Shown here in pieces: positions 13,555-21,548 of a stretch of DNA of 22,755 bases. This DNA comes from Chloroflexi bacterium RBG_16_57_11. Lineage in GTDB: Bacteria; Chloroflexota; Anaerolineae; Anaerolineales; UBA4823. The translations under genes were made by a program, and so were the position numbers. The stretch is taken from positions 3,737 to 26,491 of the forward strand of contig MGNS01000169.1 of assembly GCA_001795165.1 (NCBI GenBank). Reading direction: 5' to 3'. The notes under the pieces are model-generated. The model was not told the DNA's origin. It made no database searches and saw nothing but the letters and a program-made list of their open reading frames with translations. The stretch's first letter is position 1, and each line of letters opens with the position of its first letter.

Positions 13555-15587
13555 AGATCAGCGCCGTGGTTGGCGCCAGCACCCTGATCACCGCCCGGTT
13601 CCGGGGTGTGACCCGGGTGTTTGCGCAGATTCAAGGCGGTACGCTCGACCCAACATTTGTACCTAAGTACGCGACGCCACTGCTCATCCCTCCGGTGATG
13701 CCGAGAGCCGGGACGATCAAGCAGACAGGCGGTAAGAACATCGATTATTACGAGATCTCGATGAAGCAGATCACACAGCAAATCCTGCCAGCCGGCCTAC
13801 CCCCTACCACCGTGTGGGGCTATGGCGCGATCGCAACGGATAGTAAGCGCGGCTTGCTGCTCCACAACGCTCCCTCGCTGACCATTGAAGCGCAATGGAA
13901 CCGGCCGGTGCGCGTGAAGTGGATCAATGATCTGCAGGACGCTAACGGCAACTACCTGCCTCACCTGCTGCCGGTCGACCCAACCTTGCACTGGGCCAAC
14001 CCGCCGGGTGGCCCGGCGGACCGCGACACGCGGCCCACCTTCGGTAGTACACCCGGCCCCTACACCGGCCCCGTCCCCATCGTCACCCACGTCCATGGCG
14101 CGGTTGGAGTTGGCGACGAGAGCGACGGCTACGCCGAAGCCTGGTACCTGCCGGCGGCAAACAATATCTCGAGCGACTACGCCACCGAAGGTACCTGGTA
14201 TAACTTCTTTGCCGGCAAGGCGGCGGCGGGTTATGGTGCGACCTGGGGCCCCGGATTTGCCACCTTCCAGTACCCGAACGCCAACCGCGCCTCGACCATC
14301 TGGTACCACGACCACGCCCTGGGCATGACCCGCCTGAATGTGTACGCCGGCCCGGCTGGCTTCTATCTCATTCGTGGCGGCCCTGCCGGGGATGACGCCG
14401 TGCTCGATACCCGCTTCGGCACCCCGGCTGTCCTGCCTGGCCCTGCTCCCAAGGAAAACGACAAGTTCCCGCCCAACAAGACTTACTACGAGATCCCCAT
14501 TGCCATCCAGGATCGCTCGTTCAACGCCGACGGCTCGCTGTTCTACCCGGATACCCGTGCGTTCTTCGACGAGTTCGCCGGACCGTTCATCCCGGACAGC
14601 AATATCTCGCCGATCTGGAACCCAGAATTCTTCGGCAACATGATCATGGTCAATGGTAACACCTGGCCATTCCAGACGGTGGAGCAGCGTCGCTACCGCT
14701 TCCGCTTCCTGAACGGCTGCCAATCGCGCTTCCTGATCCTGGACTTCAGCAACATCCCAGGAGTGGATGTCTGGCAGATCGGCAACGAGGGTGGCTTCCT
14801 GGCGGCGCCGGTGAATATTACCGGGATGGGCAATCAACTTCTCATGGGGCTGGCCGAGCGCGCCGATGTGATCGTCGATTTCACAAACGTGCCAGTAGGC
14901 AACTACGTGCTGGGCAACCTCGGACCCGACGAGCCATTCGGCGGCGGTGTGCCGGGCGTGGATTTCGATGCGTCTGATCCGGATTCAACAGGCCAGATCA
15001 TGGCCTTCAACGTTGTTCCCACGCTTGCCCCCGACCCCACCACACCGCCACAATTCCTGGCGCTGCCGGCCATCGCCTCGCTTCCAGCCGAGACAATAAC
15101 GCGGCCTCTGGCGCTGATCGAGATGATGTCCGATGTCGAAGGCCACGACGGGCCGTCAGAAGCCATGCTGGGCAACGTGGTCGATGGCATGCCTATAGAA
15201 CAAATGTGGATGGAGCCGGTGTCCGAGAATCCGGTGGTCGGAGACACCGAGGTTTGGGAATTCTACAACTTCACCGCTGACGCTCACCCGATGCACGTGC
15301 ATGAGGTGACCTTCGAAGTTGTGAACCGGCAGGCGCTCGTCACCAATGAAGATGGTGAAACTATGCCGCCCGCTCAGCTTGTTGGCGATCCGCGACCACC
15401 CGAGGCCTGGGAATCAGGCTTCAAGGATACAGTCATTGCCTATCCTGGCGAGGTCACGCGCATCCGGGCGCAATTCAACACACCCGGCCAGTTCGTCTGG
15501 CACTGCCACATCGTCGAGCACGAGGACAACGAGATGATGCGACCTTACCGGATTGGGCCAGTGCAGCCCGGACAGCCCGAGATGTAA
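13530..15587 (+). CDS. TAT-exported multicopper oxidase
   Basis: A 685-residue multicopper oxidase. The N-terminus has a twin-arginine signal (TRRDFLK, R4-R5, then a hydrophobic stretch), so it is folded with copper before export. All four copper-ligand motifs are present: HVHG (H187, H189), WYHDH (H260, H262), HPMHVH (H586, H589, H591) and HCHIVEHEDNEMM (H658, C659, H660, H664, axial Met near 669). This makes a complete type 1 site and trinuclear cluster. It most resembles CotA/bilirubin-oxidase-type enzymes, which couple oxidation of phenolics, bilirubin or metals to reduction of oxygen to water; the substrate cannot be told. GGAGG lies about 7 bases before the ATG. Upstream are a structured RNA, terminator and leader ORF that may regulate it. 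Confidence 0.93.
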   Translation: MVTRRDFLKISAVVGASTLITARFRGVTRVFAQIQGGTLDPTFVPKYATPLLIPPVMPRAGTIKQTGGKNIDYYEISMKQITQQILPAGLPPTTVWGYGAIATDSKRGLLLHNAPSLTIEAQWNRPVRVKWINDLQDANGNYLPHLLPVDPTLHWANPPGGPADRDTRPTFGSTPGPYTGPVPIVTHVHGAVGVGDESDGYAEAWYLPAANNISSDYATEGTWYNFFAGKAAAGYGATWGPGFATFQYPNANRASTIWYHDHALGMTRLNVYAGPAGFYLIRGGPAGDDAVLDTRFGTPAVLPGPAPKENDKFPPNKTYYEIPIAIQDRSFNADGSLFYPDTRAFFDEFAGPFIPDSNISPIWNPEFFGNMIMVNGNTWPFQTVEQRRYRFRFLNGCQSRFLILDFSNIPGVDVWQIGNEGGFLAAPVNITGMGNQLLMGLAERADVIVDFTNVPVGNYVLGNLGPDEPFGGGVPGVDFDASDPDSTGQIMAFNVVPTLAPDPTTPPQFLALPAIASLPAETITRPLALIEMMSDVEGHDGPSEAMLGNVVDGMPIEQMWMEPVSENPVVGDTEVWEFYNFTADAHPMHVHEVTFEVVNRQALVTNEDGETMPPAQLVGDPRPPEAWESGFKDTVIAYPGEVTRIRAQFNTPGQFVWHCHIVEHEDNEMMRPYRIGPVQPGQPEM

Positions 15588-15691
15588 CTCACCCGATCAA
15601 GTTTCACAGCTTGCTCCCGGATATCGGGAATAAGAGATGATAAAATAGAGGTCTGTGCCGGCGACCGACGCCGGACAGGCCTTTATTATTT
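15588..15691 (+). other. Intergenic region with two small hairpins
   Basis: It holds TCCCG-GATAT-CGGGA and, at 15658-15674, CCGGCG-ACCGA-CGCCGG followed by a moderately T-rich stretch. One of them may end multicopper oxidase transcription. No good promoter or Shine-Dalgarno for dus was identified. Confidence 0.4.
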
Positions 15692-16642
15692 ATGATCCAG
15701 AAGCCTGTATTTTTCGTCCGTGATATCCCCGTCTACGGCGACCTGATCCTCTCGCCGATGGATGGCTACTCCGACCAGCCATACCGCGCCCTGTGCCGCT
15801 CGTTAGGCTCGGCGATGAGCTACACCGAGTTCATCAACGCCCTGGATGTGCTGGGTGGCCATCCACACCTGCCTCGTAAACTGGCCTACCTCGAGGAAGA
15901 GCGCCCTGTGGTATACCAGATCTTCGACAGCGAGCCGAGGCGGCTGTTAGAGGTCGCCTTGCGACTCCAGGAGTGCGGTCCGGATATCATCGACATCAAC
16001 ATGGGCTGCTCGGTGCGCTGCGTCTCGGGGCGCGGCGCTGGGGCGGGCTTGCTGCGCGAGCCAGGCAAGGTCGCCCAGATCTTCAGCCTGCTCAGCCGCT
16101 CGTTGAAGGTCCCTGTAACCGCCAAGATGCGCCTGGGCTGGGACGACGACAGCCTCAATTATCGCCAAATCGCCCGCATTGTGGAAGAAAACGGCGGGGC
16201 GCTGATCGCGGTGCACGGTCGCACACGCCTCCAGGGGTACGGCGGTCAGGCGGACTGGGAGGCCATCGCCGAGATCAAGCGCAGCCTCTCGATCCCGGTG
16301 ATCGCCAACGGCGACGTATCCCGAGTGGCGGATATCGAACGGATCAAGGCAGAAACCGGGTGCGATGGGGTGATGATCGGGCGCGCTGCGATCGGCAACC
16401 CGTGGATCTTCTCCCGGCTGGATCGCGATCAGGTCTCGGAGACACAGCTTCAAGACACCATGCAGCGCCACCTGGACAACATGCTCGATTTTTACGGGCC
16501 GGAGCGCGGCCTGGTGCTCTTCCGCAAGCATGCCAGCCGTTACCTTAGATCCCTGGATCTCTCCACCGACCAGAGGCAGCGCCTGCTGACCGCCAGCCTG
16601 CCGGTAGAATTTCTGCAAACCCTGGCAGACCTTAACGCCTGA
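15692..16642 (+). CDS. dus: tRNA-dihydrouridine synthase (Dus family)
   Basis: A 316-residue FMN-dependent TIM-barrel enzyme that reduces uridines to dihydrouridine in tRNA. The family pattern is clear: SPMDGYSDQPYR at the start, INMGCSVR with the catalytic cysteine C106, KMRLGWDD, HGRTRLQGYGGQADW, IANGDVSRVADIE, and the C-terminal FMN-phosphate loop GCDGVMIGRAAIGNPWIF. The usual Pro after the catalytic Cys is Ser here. The class (DusA, B or C) cannot be assigned safely; length and phrases suggest a DusB/C-like bacterial enzyme. No Shine-Dalgarno is obvious before the ATG. It stands alone between the oxidase gene and the PucC-like cluster. Confidence 0.9.
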   Translation: MIQKPVFFVRDIPVYGDLILSPMDGYSDQPYRALCRSLGSAMSYTEFINALDVLGGHPHLPRKLAYLEEERPVVYQIFDSEPRRLLEVALRLQECGPDIIDINMGCSVRCVSGRGAGAGLLREPGKVAQIFSLLSRSLKVPVTAKMRLGWDDDSLNYRQIARIVEENGGALIAVHGRTRLQGYGGQADWEAIAEIKRSLSIPVIANGDVSRVADIERIKAETGCDGVMIGRAAIGNPWIFSRLDRDQVSETQLQDTMQRHLDNMLDFYGPERGLVLFRKHASRYLRSLDLSTDQRQRLLTASLPVEFLQTLADLNA

Positions 16643-16757
16643 CTCATCTTACTCTAGTCAAAATCTACGTAAATCTACATTGACCGGGGGGTATAATGTC
16701 TGGTAAATTTGCCCGTACTCTGTCCCACTTGAAATGCACTAACGAGAAAGTTGAGCG

Positions 16758-18065
16758 ATGATCCGCAAACGAATCCAGCTTGGCATGCTTCACATCGCAG
16801 TGGCGATGACCCTGGTGCCGATCAACAGCACCCTGAACCGTGTGATGATCAAAGAGCTGGCCATCTCCGCTACACTGGTAGCGCTGCTGGCATCGCTGCC
16901 GTATCTATTTTCGCCCATCCAGGTGGCGATCGGCTCATTTTCCGACCGCCATCCAATCGCCGGACTACGCCGCTCTCCATACATCTTGCTGGGTCTGGTG
17001 ATGTGCGTGTTGGGCGTGACGCTTTCGCCTCAAGCCGCCTTCCTGATGGCGACCAATCTGCCGGTTGGCATCGCCTTGGGCGTGCTGGCATTTGGCGCCT
17101 GGGGGATGGGTTTCAACTTCGCCACAGTATCCTATCTCTCGCTGGCTTCTGAGCTGTCCGGCGAGAGCGGGCGCGGCCGCACCATTGCGGTGATGTGGTT
17201 CATGATGATCACCAGCATCATCCTTACCGCCATCGGCCTGAGTCAAATGATAGACCCGTACACGCCCCAGGCCCTGATGCGTGCTTTCTGGGCGGTCGGG
17301 CTGGCGGCGCTCATCGTGGGATTGCTTGGCCTGGTGGGGCTGGAGGCGCGCTCGAAGCAGACCTCCCCTGGGGAGGGTAATTACAGCTGGAGTACACTGG
17401 CGCGTTTCATCCTGGATAATCGTCAGGCCCGGATCTTCTTTGTATATCTGGTCCTGCTGCTGGCGGCGTTGCTCGGCCAGGACATCCTGCTCGAGCCGTT
17501 TGGTGGCGAGGCGTTTGGCCTGACCGTCCAGCAAACCACCCGCATCACCTCGATTTGGGGTGTGTGCGTGCTGGCGGCGTTGCTGGTCGCCGGGGCGCTG
17601 GAAAGCCGGGTGCCCAAGCGCAGCGTAGCGGCCTTTGGTGGCTGGGGGGCATTGGTCGGCTTCGTCTTGATCGCACTCAGCGGCGTCCTGACCAGCAGCA
17701 GCGTCTTTTACAGCGGGGTAGTTCTGCTCGGCGTTGGCACCGGCCTTTCAACCGTGTCCAACCTGTCGCTGATGCTGGATATGACCACCGCCGACAAGGT
17801 CGGCCTGTTTATCGGCGCGTGGGGCATGGCGAATGCCCTGTCTCGATTGCTCGGCTCGGTGTTGGGCGGGGCGGTGCGTGACCTGGTGGCGCACCTCACC
17901 CAGCAGCCTGTAATCAGCTACGTGGTCGTTTTTGGGGTCATGGCGCTGATCATGCTGGTCTCGTTGATCTTGCTGCGCCGAATAAATGTCAAAGCCTTCC
18001 AGCAGCAGGCAGAAGCCAGCCCCGCCCTGGTCGAGCGGGCGGCGATGGCGGGCGACCCTGGATAA
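16758..18065 (+). CDS. PucC/BCD-family major facilitator membrane protein
   Basis: A 435-residue protein with about 12 membrane helices that fits the PUCC (BCD) branch of the major facilitator superfamily. Landmark phrases include RVMIKELAISATLVALLASLPYLFSPIQVAIGSFSDRHP near the start and GLFIGAWGMANALSRLLGSVLGG near the end. PucC and LhaA assist assembly of bacteriochlorophyll light-harvesting complexes in phototrophs. No pigment or antenna gene is seen in this window, so the cargo here is open. It starts a compact run with a MerR-HTH regulator 19 bases downstream, a 48-codon membrane ORF and a 7-TM protein. A TATAAT at 16692-16697 is a possible promoter element, but without a good -35. Confidence 0.85.
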   Translation: MIRKRIQLGMLHIAVAMTLVPINSTLNRVMIKELAISATLVALLASLPYLFSPIQVAIGSFSDRHPIAGLRRSPYILLGLVMCVLGVTLSPQAAFLMATNLPVGIALGVLAFGAWGMGFNFATVSYLSLASELSGESGRGRTIAVMWFMMITSIILTAIGLSQMIDPYTPQALMRAFWAVGLAALIVGLLGLVGLEARSKQTSPGEGNYSWSTLARFILDNRQARIFFVYLVLLLAALLGQDILLEPFGGEAFGLTVQQTTRITSIWGVCVLAALLVAGALESRVPKRSVAAFGGWGALVGFVLIALSGVLTSSSVFYSGVVLLGVGTGLSTVSNLSLMLDMTTADKVGLFIGAWGMANALSRLLGSVLGGAVRDLVAHLTQQPVISYVVVFGVMALIMLVSLILLRRINVKAFQQQAEASPALVERAAMAGDPG

Positions 18066-18084
18066 TCCACAACCTGGAGGATGT

Positions 18085-18723
18085 ATGCCTATCGGGAGTA
18101 CTCCCACAGAATGGCTGAGCTTGAGCGACGTCGCCCAGATCCTGGGGATCCATCCCAGCACTGTGCGGAGTTGGTCGGACCAGGGTGTGTTGCCCGTGCA
18201 CCGCACCAAGGGCGGTCACCGGCGCTACATGCGCAACGAGATCGATCTGTGGGTACTGGCGCAGCGTTCGGACCCAAACAGTGAAGCCAATCTGGTCGTT
18301 CAATCCGCCATGCGAAACACGCGTTTACAGATCAGCGAAGGCCGTCTGGCCGCCGAGGCCTGGTACGCCAAGCTGGATGAGGAGGCCCGAGAGCAATATC
18401 GCGTCAGTGGGCGGGCTTTACTGCAGGGTCTGATCCAGGCGTTGAGCTCGAACGATGAGCAGGCTGGCGCCGAGGCTGAAGCGCTGGGTTACGAATATGC
18501 ATCGCGCGGCCGCCGTTATGGCTTGACAAGCGTTGAAGCAACTCACGCCCTGCTTTTCTTCCGGAATTTGTTGATCGAGTCGATGCTATCGGTGTACGAA
18601 TCCGCCGCAGTCCACTCACCGCATGCCTGGAGCAGCATGTTCCGCAAGATCAACGAATTCACCGACCGGATCCTGATCACGATCCTGGAAACATACGAGG
18701 CTTACCAGCGGGCCAGCCGGTGA
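18085..18723 (+). CDS. MerR-type HTH transcriptional regulator with C-terminal helical sensor-like domain
   Basis: A 212-residue protein. Residues 11-58 form a MerR/excisionase-type winged HTH (LSLSDVAQILGIHPSTVRSW, then GGHRRYMRNEIDLW). The remainder, about 80-210, is all helical and resembles the RsbRD N-terminal/globin-like sensor family, with the phrase GLTSVEATHALLFFRNLLIESML. No cysteine or heme-binding motif is evident. GGAGG lies 4 bases before the ATG at 18085; the frame continues upstream into the PucC-like gene, but that part is antisense-free overlap and unlikely coding. The position between two membrane-protein genes suggests local autoregulation of the cluster. The signal sensed is unknown. 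Confidence 0.8.
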   Translation: MPIGSTPTEWLSLSDVAQILGIHPSTVRSWSDQGVLPVHRTKGGHRRYMRNEIDLWVLAQRSDPNSEANLVVQSAMRNTRLQISEGRLAAEAWYAKLDEEAREQYRVSGRALLQGLIQALSSNDEQAGAEAEALGYEYASRGRRYGLTSVEATHALLFFRNLLIESMLSVYESAAVHSPHAWSSMFRKINEFTDRILITILETYEAYQRASR

Positions 18724-18869
18724 TGACAGAAAATAAAAGCAAGCGTTTCGCCGCCTCGACCTGGACTCGACTCCTGGTACCTTTCGTTCTCGTGCTTCTG
18801 GCGCTCGGGTTGCTGGTCACATTGGCCATTGTGATCCTCTCCGTGCTGGGGCTGACACCTGCTGTATGA
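18723..18869 (+). CDS. 48-aa single-pass membrane peptide
   Basis: A small ORF overlapping the stop of the regulator (TGATG), so probably translated by coupling. It encodes a polar, basic N-terminus (MTENKSKRF) and one long hydrophobic helix (about residues 17-43, rich in Leu and Val). No known family was recognised. The overlap, the clean transmembrane pattern and the following gene 22 bases later support it as real. It may be a small partner of the adjacent membrane proteins; this is inference. Confidence 0.6.
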   Translation: MTENKSKRFAASTWTRLLVPFVLVLLALGLLVTLAIVILSVLGLTPAV

Positions 18870-18891
18870 TGTTGATATTGGAGGCTTGACA

Positions 18892-19614
18892 ATGAATTAT
18901 CTTCCATTGCTGTCCACGATAATCACTTTCGTTTTTGCCGCGGCGGTTTTAGCACGCTGGCGCCATAAAAAGCCCCGTCACCTGTTGCTGTGGGGCATCG
19001 GTTTGATCTTTTTTGGCCTGGGGACTTTGAGTGAGGTCATCCTATCGGTCACTTTCAGCCCGTGGGTGCTTAAGCTGTGGTACCTTACCGGCGCAATGTT
19101 AACCGCAGCCTGGCTGGGACAGGGCACAATCTACTTGTTGGTACGGAAACGCGGCTTGGCCGACGCGCTCATGGTCGCCCTGGGGCTGGTCTCCGTCCTC
19201 GCGGTGATCCTGGTTGCGCTTGCTCCGGTCACACCGGCTGCTGCAGCTTACAACACCAGCCTGCCTGCCTCGGAGCAATATAAGGACATCCTGGTCCGCA
19301 ACGGCCTGATCACCTTGCTGACGATCTTGCTTAACATCTATGGCACGATTGCACTGGTGGGCGGCGCGTTGTATTCGGCCTACCTGTTCTGGCGTAAAAG
19401 CATCCTGTTCAACCGCATGCTGGGAAACCTGCTGATCGCCGCCGGCGCTCTGATGCCCGCCATGGCAGGCTCATTCGTCAAGGCCGGCCTGGTGGATTGG
19501 CTGTACGCGAGCGAATTCCTGGGCGTGGTGCTGATGTACGCCGGTTTTATGCTGGCGACCGCCACCCAGCCGGTAAAGAGCCAGCAGCCAGCCTCGATCT
19601 CTCCAGGAGATTGA
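18892..19614 (+). CDS. Seven-helix membrane protein, unknown function
   Basis: A 240-residue protein with about seven predicted membrane helices (roughly 5-22, 33-52, 60-83, 90-112, 137-165, 170-190 and 198-222), short loops and a polar C-terminal tail. The one longer loop, about 113-136, is outside or inside by prediction only. The ATG at 18892 has GGAGG 8 bases upstream; a TTG at 18886 is less likely. The layout resembles 7-TM sensor input domains, but no kinase or output domain is attached. It ends the four-gene run that starts with the PucC-like transporter. I cannot name a function. Confidence 0.7.
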   Translation: MNYLPLLSTIITFVFAAAVLARWRHKKPRHLLLWGIGLIFFGLGTLSEVILSVTFSPWVLKLWYLTGAMLTAAWLGQGTIYLLVRKRGLADALMVALGLVSVLAVILVALAPVTPAAAAYNTSLPASEQYKDILVRNGLITLLTILLNIYGTIALVGGALYSAYLFWRKSILFNRMLGNLLIAAGALMPAMAGSFVKAGLVDWLYASEFLGVVLMYAGFMLATATQPVKSQQPASISPGD

Positions 19615-19727
19615 GCTTCCACCGGCCGATCTGATTTCGTTGTGGGTTTTCCTCCGGGTGGTGTGCATGCACCGCCTGGCTTGATTCTGGGGTAGAATTG
19701 CACAAATCCTTTTCACCGGATGTGAAA

Positions 19728-20258
19728 ATGCCTGGTTTATCTGAGCGTTTTACCGATCTGCTCGCCTATCCGCCGATCTCCCGCGTGCGCCGCAACCACG
19801 GCCTGGAGCACGCCACATTATACGTTCTTGCGGAGCGCCGCCCAGGCCGCCCGCTGGCGGGTCACTCCGATTTCCGGGGCTTCTGGATCATCGGCGATGT
19901 CGAAACCCCCGAGCTGGACGCTGCCGTCAGCGAGGCGCTCCAGCGGTTGAACACCGGCGAGAGCCATCTGGCAGTTCACCCGTTTTGCGGCACCAACCTT
20001 GCCACCGCGGGCATCCTGGCGGGCGGAGCCGCGGGCCTGGCGATGTTTGGCGCCGGCCGGCGCTGGCGAGACAAGCTCGACCGGTTGCCCCTGGCGATGA
20101 GCATGGCAACGCTGGCGCTCATCTTCGCCCAGCCGTTGGGCATGACTCTACAGAGGGAAGTCACCACCTCCGGTGTGCCGGGGGCGTTGCGCGTCATGCG
20201 CATCATCCCCCAGGTACGTGGCCAGATCAAAGCCCACCGTGTGCTGACCGAAGGCTGA
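19728..20258 (+). CDS. DUF6391-type protein
   Basis: A 176-residue protein matching the conserved uncharacterised DUF6391 pattern: RRNHGLEHATLYVLAERRPGRPLAGHSDFRGFWIIGDVETPEL at about residues 22-64, then HLAVHPFCGTNLATAGILAGGAAGL, with one or two membrane helices in the second half. The HGLEHAT and HPFCGTNL histidines and cysteine could bind a metal, which is my inference. The ATG at 19728 is preferred over the upstream TTG. holA begins 3 bases after its stop, so they are co-transcribed. The role is unknown. Confidence 0.72.
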   Translation: MPGLSERFTDLLAYPPISRVRRNHGLEHATLYVLAERRPGRPLAGHSDFRGFWIIGDVETPELDAAVSEALQRLNTGESHLAVHPFCGTNLATAGILAGGAAGLAMFGAGRRWRDKLDRLPLAMSMATLALIFAQPLGMTLQREVTTSGVPGALRVMRIIPQVRGQIKAHRVLTEG

Positions 20259-20260
20259 GG

Positions 20261-21283
20261 ATGGGCGAGCTCCACCCGGTGATCTACCTGCTTAACGGCG
20301 AAGATGAGTTCTCGATCGCTCGCTTCGTCGATGAGCTGGAGCGCAAGCTGGGCGACCCGGCGACCGCCTCGATGAATACCACCCGGCTGGATGGCAACAC
20401 ATTCAACCTCGACCAGCTCCCCTCAGTGGCCAATGCACTGCCTTTCCTGGCTCCCCGGCGGTTGGTCATCCTGAATCACCCCATCGCGCGGCTGAGCACC
20501 CCTGCAGCCCAAAAGAGCTTCACCGATCAGCTCGAAAAGATCCCTCCCACCACAGCTCTGGTCCTGATCGAAGACCGCCTGCTTACCCTGGATAAGGACA
20601 GAGAAAAAGGTAAGCTCCACTGGCTGGAGCGCTGGGCCCTGGAGCATAAAGACAGGGTTTACCTGCGCGCATTTCGAGCGCCCAAGGGGCCAGAAATGGT
20701 CAAGCGCATCCAGGAGGGGGCGAAGAAAGGCGGGGGTCAGATCACCACCGAAGCCGCCATGCTGCTGGCCTCCCTGGTCGATAATGACCCTCGTCTGGCG
20801 GATCAGGAGACCGAAAAACTGCTGGCGTTTGTCAATTACCGGCGCCCAATCGAGTACGATGATGTCGAAGCAGTGACTGCAGACACCGGTCAGGGGGACA
20901 TCTTTACACTGGTTGACGCGCTGGGAAGCCGGGATGGAACACGAGCGATGGGCATGTTGCAGCGGCTGTTGGAATACCAGGATTATTACGCCATCTTCGG
21001 GATGATCGTACGACAGTTCCGCTTGCTCATCCAGGCGCGCGAGTCGTTAGATCTCGGAAAGCACAGGGCTGAGATCCAGCACGAGCTTCGATTACATCCC
21101 TACGTGGCAGAAAAACTGCTCGGGCAAGCGCAACGCTTCACTCTGCCCGAGCTGGAGCGGGTCTATCGCCGCCTGATCGAGCTCGATGAAGCGGTGAAGA
21201 CCAGCCAGATGCCGGAAAGACTGGCTTTAGAAACGTTCGTCTCGGCGATTACTGCGTCACAGCAACCTCAGCCGAGCCGTTAA
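20261..21283 (+). CDS. holA: DNA polymerase III delta subunit (HolA)
   Basis: A 340-residue protein, the normal length for HolA, with the family's opening IYLLNGEDEFSIARFVDEL and a final helical bundle (LTLPELERVYRRLIELDEAVKTSQMPERLALETFV). The AAA+-like fold lacks Walker motifs, as expected. HolA is the clamp-loader subunit that opens the sliding clamp. The start is the ATG right after the DUF6391 stop (TGAGGATG); the open frame further upstream runs out of frame through DUF6391 and is not coding. The last 35 bases overlap the 3' end of the convergent 99-aa gene. Confidence 0.9.
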   Translation: MGELHPVIYLLNGEDEFSIARFVDELERKLGDPATASMNTTRLDGNTFNLDQLPSVANALPFLAPRRLVILNHPIARLSTPAAQKSFTDQLEKIPPTTALVLIEDRLLTLDKDREKGKLHWLERWALEHKDRVYLRAFRAPKGPEMVKRIQEGAKKGGGQITTEAAMLLASLVDNDPRLADQETEKLLAFVNYRRPIEYDDVEAVTADTGQGDIFTLVDALGSRDGTRAMGMLQRLLEYQDYYAIFGMIVRQFRLLIQARESLDLGKHRAEIQHELRLHPYVAEKLLGQAQRFTLPELERVYRRLIELDEAVKTSQMPERLALETFVSAITASQQPQPSR

Positions 21284-21548
21284 CCCCTAACCAGAAATGA
21301 TTCGGCATCACAGAGCGGTTCTTCCGCACCTCGATATTACCCGCCATATAGCTCTCTTTTTGTGAAGCAGCCTCCTCGGCTCGCTCGCTGGACAGGGCCT
21401 CCCGGACAGCCGACAACATACTGGGGTGAACGAAACACAGGGTAGGCGTTTTGCCGTATTTGTGCTGGTAATATGCAGCCGCCCGCTCGACTTTGACCTC
21501 GAGGGAGGCTTTTGGATCATTATCGAACCATAACATTCCCAGGTTCAT
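21249..21548 (-). CDS. 99-aa protein of unknown function, partner of the SOS-box ATPase
   Basis: A 99-residue soluble protein. Recognisable phrases are VERAAAYYQHKYGKTP, LCFVHPSML and VMPNHFWLGVNG; I know no named family. Its ATG overlaps the ATPase stop (ATGA, 4 bases) and has a strong AGGAGG ribosome binding site 7 bases upstream, so it is translationally coupled to that gene. It has no signal peptide, zinc ligands or membrane helix, and an alpha/beta composition. It should share the LexA-type promoter at 22526. Its tail overlaps the end of holA by 35 bases on the other strand. Confidence 0.7.
   Translation of the reverse strand: MNLGMLWFDNDPKASLEVKVERAAAYYQHKYGKTPTLCFVHPSMLSAVREALSSERAEEAASQKESYMAGNIEVRKNRSVMPNHFWLGVNGSAEVAVTQ

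Noticed and set aside
13797..14837. Minus-strand ORF of 346 codons
   Set aside because: It is antisense to the multicopper oxidase with its copper motifs. No domain or start signal was recognised.
16680..16697. Promoter TTGACC with TATAAT before the PucC-like gene
   Set aside because: The two hexamers are only 6 bases apart, so they cannot form one promoter. The TATAAT may act with another, unseen -35.
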